64,000 nt of DNA from Chloroflexota bacterium (GTDB lineage: Bacteria > Chloroflexota > Anaerolineae > Promineifilales > Promineifilaceae), in NCBI GenBank assembly GCA_017993775.1, contig JAGOMA010000004.1, forward strand, positions 62,001-126,000, written 5' to 3'. The notes beneath the pieces are model-generated. The model saw only the letters and a list, made by a program, of their open reading frames with translations, was not told the origin of the DNA and did not search any database. Positions 41,541 to 51,905 of the stretch are shown in pieces (positions within the stretch are counted from its first letter, which is position 1; every line of letters begins with the position of its first letter). Made by a program: the position numbers and the translations under genes.

Positions 41541-42539
41541 TCAGGCGGCAACGTAGGTGCGTAATAGGGTGGCCGGGGCATTTGCCGGTGTTGTTACGAC
41601 GAACTGGCCAAGGGCGGCGGGCAGCAGGGCAAACCGCACGGCCGTTACCCCCACTTCGTTAATCGCCACTGACCCATCAACTACGCCCCAAATTTCCAGA
41701 CTACGGCCGTCGCAGATCCCATTGTACACAGCGCCGGCGGCCAGCTCTAGGCGTTCGGTGACAAAATAGTTGTTGTGACATAAGCGGAAACGCCGCACGC
41801 CATCGGTTTCGGCGACTAATTCCGGGCGGCAGAGGTCGGGTTGAACCTGATCGAAGTTGATGACGTCTAGTGCTTTGTCGATGTGTAACGGCCGTGCCTG
41901 GCCGTCTTTGCTGCGGTTCCAATCGAATACGCGATAGGTTGTGTTGGAGTTTTGCTGGATTTCGGCAATGAGCAAGCCGCTTAGAATGGCGTGCAGCGAG
42001 CCGCTGGGAACGCAGACCACATCCCCGGCGCGCACTGGCAGCCGGTGCAGGAACGGATCCAGGTTGCCAGCCTGAACGGCGGCGCGGAATTCGGCGGCTG
42101 TTGTTTGGCGGCTCAAGCCAAGAATAACAGCGGCGGCGGGTTCGGCTTGCAGCACAACCCACATTTCTGTTTTGCCTAGTTCGTTGCCTTCGTTGGCCAG
42201 GGCGTAGTCGTCGTTGGGGTGTACCTGAACAGAGAGGGCGTCGTTGGCGTCGAGCAGTTTGATGAGCAGCGGGAATTTTTGCCGCTGCTGCGCCCACTCG
42301 TTGTGTGAGCCGATGAGAGCCAGTCCCAGTTGTTGGTGGAGGGTGGTGAGGGTTTGGCCGGCGAAACGGCCGTTCTCCACCACCGATGCGCCATCGGGAT
42401 GGGCGGCAATTTCCCAGCTTTCGGCGATGATGCCTGGGGGTAACGGCCGTCCCAGCTTTGTCTCCAGGTTTCGCCCGCCCCAAATATAATCCTTGAGGAC
42501 AGGGGTAAAGAGAAGGGGATACAAATCCATCTTATCCAT
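41541..42539 (-). CDS. manA: Mannose-6-phosphate isomerase, class I
   Basis: The 332-residue cupin enzyme interconverts mannose-6-phosphate and fructose-6-phosphate. Metal and active-site segments seen are LSVQVHPNDDYA, GKTEMWVVL, VCVPSGSLHAI and NTTYRVFDWNRS. The start PLLFTPVLKDYIWGGRNLET is typical of the compact bacterial form. Its start codon overlaps the glgB stop by 8 nt, so translation is coupled. It supplies or removes hexose phosphates next to glycogen synthesis; nucleotide-sugar genes are not in the window. Confidence 0.93.
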   Translation of the reverse strand: MDKMDLYPLLFTPVLKDYIWGGRNLETKLGRPLPPGIIAESWEIAAHPDGASVVENGRFAGQTLTTLHQQLGLALIGSHNEWAQQRQKFPLLIKLLDANDALSVQVHPNDDYALANEGNELGKTEMWVVLQAEPAAAVILGLSRQTTAAEFRAAVQAGNLDPFLHRLPVRAGDVVCVPSGSLHAILSGLLIAEIQQNSNTTYRVFDWNRSKDGQARPLHIDKALDVINFDQVQPDLCRPELVAETDGVRRFRLCHNNYFVTERLELAAGAVYNGICDGRSLEIWGVVDGSVAINEVGVTAVRFALLPAALGQFVVTTPANAPATLLRTYVAA

Positions 42540-44742
42540 TCTTTTTGAGGTAGATCACGCCCAGAGGCGGCAGCGTGAGTTCGATGGAGAAAGGTTGATC
42601 ATACCAGCGGGTAGGGCTGCTGTGTAGTTCGCCAGGATTGGTGATATTGCTGCCCCCATATTTTTCGGCGTCGCTGTTGATGATTTCCTGGTAAACGCCT
42701 TCTTCCAGAATGCCCATGCGATAATTTTCGCGCACTACTGGCGTGAAATTGCAGACCACCAGCACCGTTTCGCTGCTTTGCGGCGCATGGCGGGCAAACG
42801 CCAAAACGCTGATCTGATTGTTTTGGAAGTCGATCCAGGTGAAGCCTTCCCAGGAATTATCTTCCTGATGCAGGGCGGGGTGTGTTTTATAGAGGCGATT
42901 GAGATCGGCGATAAAAGTTTGCAGTTTGGCGTGACGGCCGTCGTCGGCTTCGGTTTCTACCAAGCTCCAATCCAGGCTGCGTTCTTCGCTCCATTCGCGC
43001 CACTGCCCAAATTCGCTGCCCATGAAGAGTAATTTTTTGCCCGGATGGCCATATTGGTAGCCCATGAGCAGGCGTAAGTTGGCAAACCGCTGCCACACAT
43101 CGCCGGGCATTTTGTCCAACATGCTGCGCTTCAGGTGGACCACTTCGTCGTGGGAAAAGGGCAGTAAGAATTTTTCGCTAAAGGCGTAGAGCAGCGAAAA
43201 AGTTAACATGCCATGATGGTAGGCGCGGTGAATCGGCTCGTTTTTGATGTATTCCAACGTGTCGTGCATCCAGCCCATGTTCCATTTCAGGTCAAAACCC
43301 AGGCCGCCATCTGCCACGGGGCGGGTGACGCCCGGCCAGGCGGTGGATTCTTCGGCAATGGTTAACACGTGGGGATATGCTTCGTGGAGGCGTTGATTGA
43401 AGGCGCGGAGGAAGTCGATGGCTTCGAGGTTTTCGCGGCCGCCATGACGGTTCGGAACCCATTGCCCGGGTTGGCGGGAAAAATCCAGGTAGAGCATGGA
43501 GGCTACCGCATCGACGCGCAAGCCGTCGATGTGATATTTTTCGATCCAGAACAGGGCATTGCTGATGAGAAATTGGCGGACTTCGGGACGGCCGTAATTG
43601 AAAATGAGCGTGCCCCAGTCCGGGTGCGCCCCCTGGCGGGGGTCTGCATGTTCGTATAGATGGGTGCCATCAAAGAAATTCAGGCCGTGTTCGTCGGTGG
43701 GGAAGTGGGCTGGAACCCAATCCAGAATGACGCCGATGCCGGCCTGATGGCAGGCATCGACAAAAGCCTGGAATTCGTCGGGTGTGCCGAAGCGGCTGGT
43801 GGGCGCAAAATAGCCGGTCACCTGGTACCCCCAGGAGCCGTCAAACGGGTGTTCGGCTACGGGCAGCAGTTCAATGTGGGTGAATCCCATTTCTTTCACA
43901 TAGGGCACCAGATCGTCGGCCATGTCTTGATAGGTGAGCCATTCCCAGCCGTTTTTGCGTTTCCAGGAACCCAGGTGTACTTCGTAGATGTTGATGGGCG
44001 CGTTTAAGCCGTTGTATTTGGGCCGGTCAGCCAGCCATTGCGCGTCTTGCCAGTTGTATTTGTCGATATTCCAAACGATGGACGCATTTTTGGGGCGCAA
44101 TTCGGAGAAGAAGCCAACGGGATCGGCTTTTGTTACCATGTAGCCCTGGTAGTGGGTTTTTATTTCGTACTTGTAGAGCGTTCCTTCACCCAGGCCGGGG
44201 AGGAATAATTCCCAAACGCCGGTATCGTGGTGGAAGCGCATGGGGTGATAACGGCCGTCCCAGCTATTAAACTCGCCCACCACACTCACGCGCTGGGCAT
44301 TGGGCGCCCAGACGGCGAAATAAACGCCTGCACGGCCGTTGATGGTTGTCAGGTGCGCGCCAAGTTTGCGGTACATCTGCATGTGGGTTCCTTCGGCCAT
44401 CAGATGTTCGTCGAAGTTGGTGAGCAGCGGCGGGAAATTGTAGGGGTCGTCTAAGACGGCCGTTTCGCCATTGTGCATCTCCACTTGCAATTGGTAATCG
44501 ACGGGAAGCGCTTTGTTGACGAGAAATGTTTCGTACAGGCCTGCTTCATGAGATAGGTGCATGGGGTAAACGGCCGTTTGGTCTACCAGAACCAGAGAGA
44601 TAGACGCAGCATAGGGCAAAAACACCCGCACAACCAGTCCGTTTTCATGCTCGTGCGGTCCTAAAACACTAAACGGATCGCCATGATAGGCAAAAACTAT
44701 TGCTTCAATGGCTCCGGCCGTTAACGTGGGGTACTCGATCAT
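42532..44742 (-). CDS. glgB: 1,4-alpha-glucan branching enzyme
   Basis: GlgB adds alpha-1,6 branches to glycogen. The 736-residue protein has an N-terminal extra domain (about 5-105), CBM48 (about 120-210, NGRAVYFAVWAPNAQ-like), the GH13 barrel and a C-terminal beta domain. GH13 regions seen are DWVPAHFPTD, GLRVDAVASMLYLDF with the nucleophile Asp, LTIAEESTAWPGVTRP with the acid Glu, and FSHDEVVHLK with the last Asp. Length and domain order match GH13_9. GGAG lies before the ATG. It is coupled to manA downstream; no other glg gene is in the window. Confidence 0.96.
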   Translation of the reverse strand: MIEYPTLTAGAIEAIVFAYHGDPFSVLGPHEHENGLVVRVFLPYAASISLVLVDQTAVYPMHLSHEAGLYETFLVNKALPVDYQLQVEMHNGETAVLDDPYNFPPLLTNFDEHLMAEGTHMQMYRKLGAHLTTINGRAGVYFAVWAPNAQRVSVVGEFNSWDGRYHPMRFHHDTGVWELFLPGLGEGTLYKYEIKTHYQGYMVTKADPVGFFSELRPKNASIVWNIDKYNWQDAQWLADRPKYNGLNAPINIYEVHLGSWKRKNGWEWLTYQDMADDLVPYVKEMGFTHIELLPVAEHPFDGSWGYQVTGYFAPTSRFGTPDEFQAFVDACHQAGIGVILDWVPAHFPTDEHGLNFFDGTHLYEHADPRQGAHPDWGTLIFNYGRPEVRQFLISNALFWIEKYHIDGLRVDAVASMLYLDFSRQPGQWVPNRHGGRENLEAIDFLRAFNQRLHEAYPHVLTIAEESTAWPGVTRPVADGGLGFDLKWNMGWMHDTLEYIKNEPIHRAYHHGMLTFSLLYAFSEKFLLPFSHDEVVHLKRSMLDKMPGDVWQRFANLRLLMGYQYGHPGKKLLFMGSEFGQWREWSEERSLDWSLVETEADDGRHAKLQTFIADLNRLYKTHPALHQEDNSWEGFTWIDFQNNQISVLAFARHAPQSSETVLVVCNFTPVVRENYRMGILEEGVYQEIINSDAEKYGGSNITNPGELHSSPTRWYDQPFSIELTLPPLGVIYLKKNG

Positions 44743-44880
44743 ATTTTCTCCTTCCCGTTCATGTTGGTTCGTGTTGACAGACTTTGGCTTCTACCGACCC
44801 GCTTTTCTCGATACCTGTATCCTAGACATGTGGCAATTGTACACGCTTTTCAGGCGATGAGCAGGCAGCGCGCCAGACAC

Positions 44881-46851
44881 CTATATTCCCAGCGCATCAG
44901 CCACCCAGGTTAGGCCAACTTCTTCGAGTGTCGATCTTGTAGGCATGCCGGTTTCTTCGTCCCAACCGGCCTCGCGGTAATACAAGCGCAGCCCGTCGTC
45001 CAACTCCTCCTGCTCGATGAGCAGACCATCAGAGCGACCGCCCTGGAGTGGGTTCTTGAACAACTTTTCCGGCAGCGTGTCTTCGGCGCGGGTAAGACCT
45101 TCACGGGCATTAAAAGCACGCATCAGGTTGACCCGGCGGCGGCCGAGAGCTTGCAATTCGGCCAGGGTCACATCCCAACCGGTAGCCGCGGCCATCAAAT
45201 CGGCTTTGTGCTGCGGCCCAAACAATTGCCAGCTTGTGCCAAATACAAAATGACACAGACCAAGGCTCTCGTTGGCGCTGTAGCTGTACTGCGTTTGCAG
45301 GGCAAACTGGACCTTTGCTTCATTTAGCGCTTGCGCGGGCTGCGGGTCTGCCAGGCCAAGCTGCGCCAGATATTGTTTTGTGCCTGGGCGTTCGGGCGTG
45401 CCTTCATAGACCTTCGGTTGGTAGAGTGGATCGTGATCGGAGGATTCGTGGTCTGCGCCGAATGGGTTGACGGCGTAAATGAGTCCCAGGCTGCGTTTAA
45501 CGTGGGGCATGTGGGCGGGCATTTCTTGCCCTTTGACGGTTAGGAGGAATTCATGCCCTTTACCCAGCCGGTCGGCCGCTTTGGCGGATCCTTCGGCTAA
45601 AATATCGCCCAAGCCTTCGCGCCGGAGCGTTTTTTCCAGCATGGCGATCATCGCAGCGGCGTCGCCAAATTGAAGCGGGATGCCGTCGGTTTCTTCCAGA
45701 TTCAGGACTTCGTTTTCGTAACATTCCATTGCCCAGGCGAGCGTCGCGCCGCAGGAAATGGTGTCTACGCCATATTCGTTGCAGAGCTGATTGGCGTAGC
45801 TGATGGCTTGAAGGTCGCTGGCGCCGCAGTAGGAGCCGAAGGTGGCCAATGTTTCGTATTCGGGGCCGCCGTATTGGGGCAGGATTTGCCGGTTGCGCCA
45901 TTCTGATTCGACGACGCGTTTGCAGCGGATGGCGCAGGCGTAGCAGGTGTCGCGGCCGATTTTGTCTTGCTGGCCGTCGGCTGCGCCGCGCAGCAGATTG
46001 TCGTAGAGGGTCTCGCCGCTCATGGCTTCGGCCTGGGCGAGCGTGGGCATGACTCCGGCATTCCAATTGAATGAGGGCAGTCCACCGGCGCCGTAGTTGG
46101 CCATGACTGAGCGCGGCGTGCCGATACGGCCGAATTGGGCTGCGCCTCTGGGGTCCATGTTGGCGGCTCCCTGGCGAATGAGGGTGGTGACGGCCGTTTT
46201 CTCTGCCGCCGTTACTTTTTGTTTGCCAGACTGATTGCCGCCCACGACGATGGCCTTGAGCTGCTTACTGCCGAGTACCGCGCCAATGCCCGTGCGCCCC
46301 CAGGCGCGGTTGTTCATGTTCATGACGGCGGCGAAATTGGCCAGTTTTTCGCCTGCCGGGCCAATTTGGGCGATTTCGACGGTTTTGTCGCCCAATTCTT
46401 CTTTGATCAGACGGTCGGCGACCAGAGTGGTTTTGCCCCATAGGTGGGCGGCGTCGCGGATTTCGGCACGGCCGTCGTGGACCCAAAGATAGACCGGGGT
46501 GGATGCCCTCCCGCGAATGACCAGGGCATCGAAACCGGCAAACTTTAGTTCGGCCGGCCAGAAACCGCCTGCCTGGCTGTCGGCTACGCCGCCGCTGCTG
46601 GGGGATTTGCAGGTAGCAGTAGCCCGGCTTTGGCCGCTGATTGGCAGCCCGGTGGGCGCGCTAACGGCAAAGGTTACGGTGTTGTCGGGATGGAGAGCCG
46701 GCGTGCCGGCGGGCGTGTATTTCCAGAGGTAGTACAAACCAAACAAGCTGCCCCCCATGTAGGCCCGATAAAACTGCTCGTGTGGTTCTTCAATTTCTAG
46801 GGTTAATTGGCTCAGGTTGAGGTGGAGGATTTTGCCGGTAAATCCATGCAT
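44881..46851 (-). CDS. Aldehyde:ferredoxin oxidoreductase family protein
   Basis: The 656-residue protein belongs to the tungsten/molybdopterin AOR family, which oxidises aldehydes with ferredoxin. The N-terminal domain (MHGFTGKILHLNLSQLTLEI, about 1-205) includes GRTGIGAVLGSKQLKAIVV. The [4Fe-4S] motif is CYACAIRCKRV with a fourth Cys in SLGLCHFVFG near residue 530. The pterin-binding region includes DTISCGATLAWAMECYEN. AAAGGAAAA precedes the ATG. The actual aldehyde and metal cannot be told from sequence. No small ferredoxin-like partner gene is adjacent. Confidence 0.93.
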   Translation of the reverse strand: MHGFTGKILHLNLSQLTLEIEEPHEQFYRAYMGGSLFGLYYLWKYTPAGTPALHPDNTVTFAVSAPTGLPISGQSRATATCKSPSSGGVADSQAGGFWPAELKFAGFDALVIRGRASTPVYLWVHDGRAEIRDAAHLWGKTTLVADRLIKEELGDKTVEIAQIGPAGEKLANFAAVMNMNNRAWGRTGIGAVLGSKQLKAIVVGGNQSGKQKVTAAEKTAVTTLIRQGAANMDPRGAAQFGRIGTPRSVMANYGAGGLPSFNWNAGVMPTLAQAEAMSGETLYDNLLRGAADGQQDKIGRDTCYACAIRCKRVVESEWRNRQILPQYGGPEYETLATFGSYCGASDLQAISYANQLCNEYGVDTISCGATLAWAMECYENEVLNLEETDGIPLQFGDAAAMIAMLEKTLRREGLGDILAEGSAKAADRLGKGHEFLLTVKGQEMPAHMPHVKRSLGLIYAVNPFGADHESSDHDPLYQPKVYEGTPERPGTKQYLAQLGLADPQPAQALNEAKVQFALQTQYSYSANESLGLCHFVFGTSWQLFGPQHKADLMAAATGWDVTLAELQALGRRRVNLMRAFNAREGLTRAEDTLPEKLFKNPLQGGRSDGLLIEQEELDDGLRLYYREAGWDEETGMPTRSTLEEVGLTWVADALGI

Positions 46852-46910
46852 GAGATGCGTTTTCCTTTTGTGGGTAGGACGAACGGTTGAAGAGGAAATG
46901 GCTGGTTAAA

Positions 46911-46946
46911 TCTCCAATCTCCAATCTCCAGCCGCTCGTCTCCAGG
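46911..46946. repeat. 'AATCTCCAATCTCCA' dispersed repeat
   Basis: AAATCTCCAATCTCCAATCT runs on into CCAGCCGCTCGTCTCCAG, between the kinase stop and the AOR start. It is the same family as 6079, 38191 and the carA/carB insertions. Confidence 0.75.
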
Positions 46947-46964
46947 GCATATCTTGTTGATTTT

Positions 46965-49900
46965 TTATGCCTGATTGTCTAGAACGGCGCGCACTTTGGC
47001 AGCCAAACTGGCGATGTCGAAAGGCTTTTGAATCCAATCGACTTTTTCTGTACGCAGCAGGTCGTTTTCCTGGGTGGCAAGGGGGTAGCCAGTCATGATG
47101 AGTATTTTTGCGTTATGGTGCTGTTCGCGCAGGGCGCGGAAAAGTTCAGCGCCGCCCATGGTGGGCATGATGAGATCGCTGAGGATGAGGTGAACGGCCG
47201 TGTCCATCTGGGCCAAATACGCCATTGCCTCAACACCGTTGTTCACGTTAATTACCTGATAACCCAGTCCGCTCAGCGCCTCATGAACCGTTGTGCGCAT
47301 CGCTTCGTTATCTTCAACCAACAAGACAACCTCTGAGCCGCTGGGGGTACTCTGGGTAATGGTGAAAGATTGTCCGGAAGATTCCCGGCTGGTTAGCAGG
47401 GGTAAATAAATTGTAAATGTGGAACCTTCGCCTTCTCTGCTCTGGACGGTTAACGAGCCCCCATGTTGTTTTACAATGCCATAAACCTGCGCCAGCCCCA
47501 GACCGGTGCCTGTGCCCGGAGATTTGGTCGTAAAAAACGGTTCGAACATGTGGGATAAGTGTTGTGGGGAAATGCCGGTGCCGGTGTCTGAAACGTTCAG
47601 GCAGACCCATTCTCCTACGCCCATATCGGGCAAAGGTGGGATCTGCCCATAATCCACGGTGACAGCTGCCAGGGCAAAAGTGAGGGTTCCGCCCTCTGGC
47701 ATGGCATCACGCGCGTTGATGGCTAGATTCATTAAAACCTGCTGGACCCGGGTGGGGTCGGCATTTACCTGGTACCGATTTTGATCGAAGGCCAATTTGA
47801 CGGTAATGCTTTCAGGCAGCATGCGTTCTAGCAATTTTACGTTTTCTTTGATGAATGGCAGCAGGTCCAGGGAAGTGAGTTCCATGACGGAGCGGCGGCT
47901 AAAGTCGAGAATTTGCGAGATGAGATCGGCCGCCTGGCGTGCCTGATCGTAAATGGTGACCAGAAAGCGTTGGTGCTTGGCAGACAGATTGGGGACTTCC
48001 TGGAGAATTTGGGCGTAGAGGGAGATGACGCCCATAATGTTGTTGAAATCGTGGGCGATGCCGGCGGCGAGCTGCCCTACGGTTGCCAGTTGTTCCTGAG
48101 CCTGCTGGTAACGCTGCGTTTCCCGTTCCTGAGTGATATCGTTGAGAACGAGAACCCAGCGGCTGGATTCGAGGTCGCGCTGGATGGGGCGGGCGATAAG
48201 TTTGAAGGTGCGTGAGCCGGCGGTCAGTTCGTGCCATTGACCGCGCGGCGGAGGAGTAAGGAAATGAACTAACGGCCGTTCCCCCACATGTGTCAACGTC
48301 TCGCCCAGCTGTGTGCCGCCCAAAATCGCCAAATCCTTTTCTCCGACAGGGTTGGCCAATATTACCCGCCCAAATTCGTCTAACAGCAGCACGCCTTCAG
48401 GGACTGTATCGATAATTTGCCGTACGCGCTCTGCTTGCTCGCGCACCTCAGCCAGTAATTGGAGGCGGTCTTTTTCGTTTTGCTTGCGGGCAGAAATGTC
48501 TTGTTTGATGGCAATGAATTGGAGGATGTTATTTTGGTCATCTTTTAACGGCGTGATGGTTTGTTCTTCTGTATATAAACTGCCGTCTTTGCGCCGGTTA
48601 ATCACTTCCCCTTGCCAGACTTTCCCTTCCCTGATGGTTTGCCACATATCGGTTACGACGGCTAAGTCGTTCAAATTGGAGCCAATCAGGTCGCCAAGTT
48701 CTTTACCGGCAGCTTCTTCCAGAGAATAACCGGTGAGTGTGGTAAATGCAGGATTGATCCATTCGATAATGGCATTTACATCTGTGATGACAATGGCGTT
48801 GGCTACAGCATTCAGGGTGGCGTTTTGCAATTTCAGTTTTTCGTTTGCCAGAACCCGGTTGGTAATGTCACGGGCGACGCCTTCAATGATGACCAGCTGC
48901 TGCTCGTCGTCATAGATGGGTGTATGGTGTACTTCAATCCAGATAGTGTGACCCTCTCGATGCTGCCAGCGTGCGGTAATGGTTGGCTGATATGCCTGGT
49001 GGTCGGCAAAAACGGCCGTAAAAATTGCCCTATCTTGGGGGTGTATCTTGCTCACAATCAAATCGTAGTCTGTATAAAATTCTTTCGGCGTGTAGCCAGT
49101 CATTTTTAAGGCCGACGGGCTGACATACTCGAAATGGGGTGTCGGCTTCACGATCAGCCGAAAGATGATGTCCTGGGCGTTTTCCGCCAGCCGCCGGAAG
49201 CGCGCTTCGCTTTCACGCAGTGCATCTTGTTCTTGGATCAATCGGGCACGGTGGTAGGCGTTTTCTAACGCAGATGGAAGCTGGAACAAATAGCCCGGTT
49301 GTTTGACCAGATAATCCACAGCGCCCAGCCGCAGCGCCTGCGTAGCCACAGCCTCATTTCCCTGTCCGGTGATCAGAATGATGGGCAGATCTAGAAAACG
49401 TTCATCATGAATAATCTTTAAGACATCAAGAGCGTTCAGCCCGGGCAGACGGTAATCGAGCAGCAAGACGTCCCAGGGGCAGGGTTCTAATGGCGACAAC
49501 GGCAGCTGTTGCAGAGCGGTCGCCGCGCTGGGAAGGACATCGAGCAGAATGTGCGGGGCATAGCGGTGGAGATGAATTTGAGCCAGTTGGCTGTCGGCGC
49601 TGTTGTGTTCTACGTAGAGGACGCGGAGAGGACGGTTTTTGCGGTCAATTTCGGCGTGAAAACGGGCGAGCGCATTGGTCAATACTTCGGGCAGGCGGGA
49701 AATGTAGTTGTCCCGCTTGATGATGTAATCATTGGCGCCGGCTTTGAGTGCGGCCACGGCCGAATCTTCATCGCCTGAGCTGGTGAGAATGACAACGGCC
49801 GTCGGCATTTCTGCGCTGCGAATTTCGTTTAACAATTCCAGCCCGTTGCCATCAGGCAGGTGTAAGTCCACCAGAATAAGATCGAATTGGCGAGTTCTTT

Positions 49901-50027
49901 GCAGGATGGCGCGCGCTTCCTGTAAGGTTCGGGCGGTTGTCAGGCCAAATTGGCCTGGCTGCCTAGAAATTTCACGGGCAGCCAGGTCGGAATCGAGGAT
50001 GTTGTCTTCTACGTATAATACTTGCAT
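46965..50027 (-). CDS. Hybrid sensor histidine kinase with two N-terminal and one C-terminal receivers
   Basis: The 1020-residue soluble protein has receiver 1 (about 1-118, Asp in LILVDLHLPDG), receiver 2 (about 133-255, LLLDYRLPG), then three PAS domains (about 275-400, 405-525 and 545-660). The kinase core has the H-box AAGIAHDFNNIMGVISLYAQ, N-box NLAINARDAM, G1 DTGTGIS, F-box FEPFFTTK and G2 GTGLGL. A last receiver (about 895-1018) has LILSDLIMPTMGG. There is no membrane segment, so signals come from its receivers and PAS domains. It starts 55 bp after a membrane histidine kinase on the same strand, which may phosphorylate its first receivers. Confidence 0.94.
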   Translation of the reverse strand: MQVLYVEDNILDSDLAAREISRQPGQFGLTTARTLQEARAILQRTRQFDLILVDLHLPDGNGLELLNEIRSAEMPTAVVILTSSGDEDSAVAALKAGANDYIIKRDNYISRLPEVLTNALARFHAEIDRKNRPLRVLYVEHNSADSQLAQIHLHRYAPHILLDVLPSAATALQQLPLSPLEPCPWDVLLLDYRLPGLNALDVLKIIHDERFLDLPIILITGQGNEAVATQALRLGAVDYLVKQPGYLFQLPSALENAYHRARLIQEQDALRESEARFRRLAENAQDIIFRLIVKPTPHFEYVSPSALKMTGYTPKEFYTDYDLIVSKIHPQDRAIFTAVFADHQAYQPTITARWQHREGHTIWIEVHHTPIYDDEQQLVIIEGVARDITNRVLANEKLKLQNATLNAVANAIVITDVNAIIEWINPAFTTLTGYSLEEAAGKELGDLIGSNLNDLAVVTDMWQTIREGKVWQGEVINRRKDGSLYTEEQTITPLKDDQNNILQFIAIKQDISARKQNEKDRLQLLAEVREQAERVRQIIDTVPEGVLLLDEFGRVILANPVGEKDLAILGGTQLGETLTHVGERPLVHFLTPPPRGQWHELTAGSRTFKLIARPIQRDLESSRWVLVLNDITQERETQRYQQAQEQLATVGQLAAGIAHDFNNIMGVISLYAQILQEVPNLSAKHQRFLVTIYDQARQAADLISQILDFSRRSVMELTSLDLLPFIKENVKLLERMLPESITVKLAFDQNRYQVNADPTRVQQVLMNLAINARDAMPEGGTLTFALAAVTVDYGQIPPLPDMGVGEWVCLNVSDTGTGISPQHLSHMFEPFFTTKSPGTGTGLGLAQVYGIVKQHGGSLTVQSREGEGSTFTIYLPLLTSRESSGQSFTITQSTPSGSEVVLLVEDNEAMRTTVHEALSGLGYQVINVNNGVEAMAYLAQMDTAVHLILSDLIMPTMGGAELFRALREQHHNAKILIMTGYPLATQENDLLRTEKVDWIQKPFDIASLAAKVRAVLDNQA

Positions 50028-50082
50028 GGCACTCTCTAATGGTAAAAACTCAGGGTTTCGATGATGGTGAATTTACGTCCAC

Positions 50083-51873
50083 CTAGATGGCGGTCATTGC
50101 CTGATTGGTTGGTTCTTCTGCTGGCGGATGGCTTGGAAGCTCTAAATAAAAGGTGGCCCCGCATCCAGGCGCGCTGTCGGCCCTTATTTTACCACCTAAA
50201 CGCACAACTGCTTTATGCACAATGGCCAGCCCGATGCCGGTTCCGGGATATTCTTCAGGCAGGTGGAGCCGTTGGAAAATATCAAAGATGCGATCATGAA
50301 AACGCATGTCAAAGCCAATGCCGTTGTCCTGGATCCATAATTTGTATCCCTGAGGAGTCGGTTCGCCGCCGATATCGATAGTGGGATTGGGTATCTTGCG
50401 GGTGAACTTGATGGCGTTGTCGAGCAGGTTACGCATGATCAGCGTGAGACCGTTTGGATCGACGGACACGGCCGTTTCCACCACATGCATCGTCACGCTG
50501 ATTTGCCGGGTATCTAGCTCAACTTTTCTTTCCGCCAGCAGAGTGGCAATTAAGATGCGTGGGTTGATGACGGCCGTCAGCAGTGTTTGGCGCTCGATAT
50601 GGGAAAACGCCAATAAATCATCAACGAGCTGGTTCATTTGCTGGGTAGCCTGGAGGATGTTGCGCAAGAAGAAACGGCCGTTCTCATCCAGCACAGCCTC
50701 ATAATCTTCCACTATCAATTTGCTGTAACCCTCAATACCACGCAGCGGCGCTTTCAGGTCATGGGATACCGAATACGTGAAAGATTCCAATGAATGATTA
50801 GCCGATTCTAGTTCGATGGTGCGCTGCTGCACACGCTTTTCCAGTTCGGCGTTTAATTTTTGCAGGGCATCAAGCGCCAGCCGTAGTTGTTCTTCGCTTT
50901 GCTGCAATGCCTGATGCGCCTGCACTCTTCCTGTTACATCGACGCCAACTGCCCAGGTGATCCAGCCAGGGATTGGGAATCCCCGGCTGATGCTGGACCA
51001 GGAAATGGTTTTCTGACGGCCGTCTTTACACGTTAATGCCCACTCTTGATCACGAATGTCCGTTAAATTCCCGGTAATAGAGCCGCTCAACGCCTGGTGT
51101 ATCTGGCTGTCGGAGTACAACAGGTTCAGTGCGATCGGATTATTGACCATCTCTTCAGCAGAATACCCGGTTACCTTCTCGCATTCTTTATTCCAGGCCA
51201 CAATTGTCCCGTTCGCGTCGAAGGCATCCAGCATCACCGGCATGTCTTGCACGATTTGGCGAAGCTGTTCAGCCTGGGCAATGGTCGATTGTATCTCTTC
51301 ATACCGGGTTTGCTGCCGATTTAGCAGCATGCCAAGCAGCACCGTACCCACCGGGTAAACGATCAAAATGGGCAGAGATATGACGCTTAATAGCGTGATC
51401 GCTGTTTCACGAGGGAATGTCAGCATCAGAGCCAGTGTAACGAGGTGGACAAGTAAGCCGAATAGATACAATTCCGGCCATCGCCAGCCCAATGGCCGCC
51501 AACGCCGCCATGCCAGACCTATGCCTAACGTAGCCCAGATGACGATGATACCCGGTATATAACCTGCGCCTCCCTGGTAATACCGGAACAAGCTCATAAT
51601 TGATGCAGTTAGAATGCCCGGCAAAGGACCAAAATACAACCCGGTCAGGCTGATCAGAATAGAGCGGGTGTCAAAAAATATACCGGACCGGAAGTGCCAG
51701 GGATTGAGCATCAGGGCGATGCCAATGAGACTCAGGCCCAGGCCTGTAAGCAGGGCTGGCCGAGATTGATTGGTTAATTGGGTAGGCGACTTTTGGAGCA
51801 GTATGTCATAGAAGAGGGCTATGGCCATCAACAAAGCCGCATTATCTACCAGACCAATAACTGCTATTTCCAT
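50083..51873 (-). CDS. Membrane sensor histidine kinase (5TMR_LYT-PAS-HisKA-HATPase)
   Basis: A 596-residue kinase. About six N-terminal helices (10-190) contain the LytS-type 5TMR segment with DTRSILISLTGLYFGPLPG and IMSLFRYYQGGAGYIPGI. A PAS domain follows (about 205-325, MPVMLDAFDANGTIVAWNKE), then a coiled coil. HisKA has the H-box SVSHDLKAPLRGI. HATPase_c has NLLDNAIKF, DNGIGFD and GTGIGLAIVHK. GAGGG lies 8 nt upstream of the ATG. The hybrid kinase gene follows after 55 bp, so the two probably form one signalling operon. The ligand is unknown. Confidence 0.93.
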   Translation of the reverse strand: MEIAVIGLVDNAALLMAIALFYDILLQKSPTQLTNQSRPALLTGLGLSLIGIALMLNPWHFRSGIFFDTRSILISLTGLYFGPLPGILTASIMSLFRYYQGGAGYIPGIIVIWATLGIGLAWRRWRPLGWRWPELYLFGLLVHLVTLALMLTFPRETAITLLSVISLPILIVYPVGTVLLGMLLNRQQTRYEEIQSTIAQAEQLRQIVQDMPVMLDAFDANGTIVAWNKECEKVTGYSAEEMVNNPIALNLLYSDSQIHQALSGSITGNLTDIRDQEWALTCKDGRQKTISWSSISRGFPIPGWITWAVGVDVTGRVQAHQALQQSEEQLRLALDALQKLNAELEKRVQQRTIELESANHSLESFTYSVSHDLKAPLRGIEGYSKLIVEDYEAVLDENGRFFLRNILQATQQMNQLVDDLLAFSHIERQTLLTAVINPRILIATLLAERKVELDTRQISVTMHVVETAVSVDPNGLTLIMRNLLDNAIKFTRKIPNPTIDIGGEPTPQGYKLWIQDNGIGFDMRFHDRIFDIFQRLHLPEEYPGTGIGLAIVHKAVVRLGGKIRADSAPGCGATFYLELPSHPPAEEPTNQAMTAI

Positions 51874-51905
51874 CGGTATCCCTCGTAGGCGAGTGATGAT
51901 TAAAA

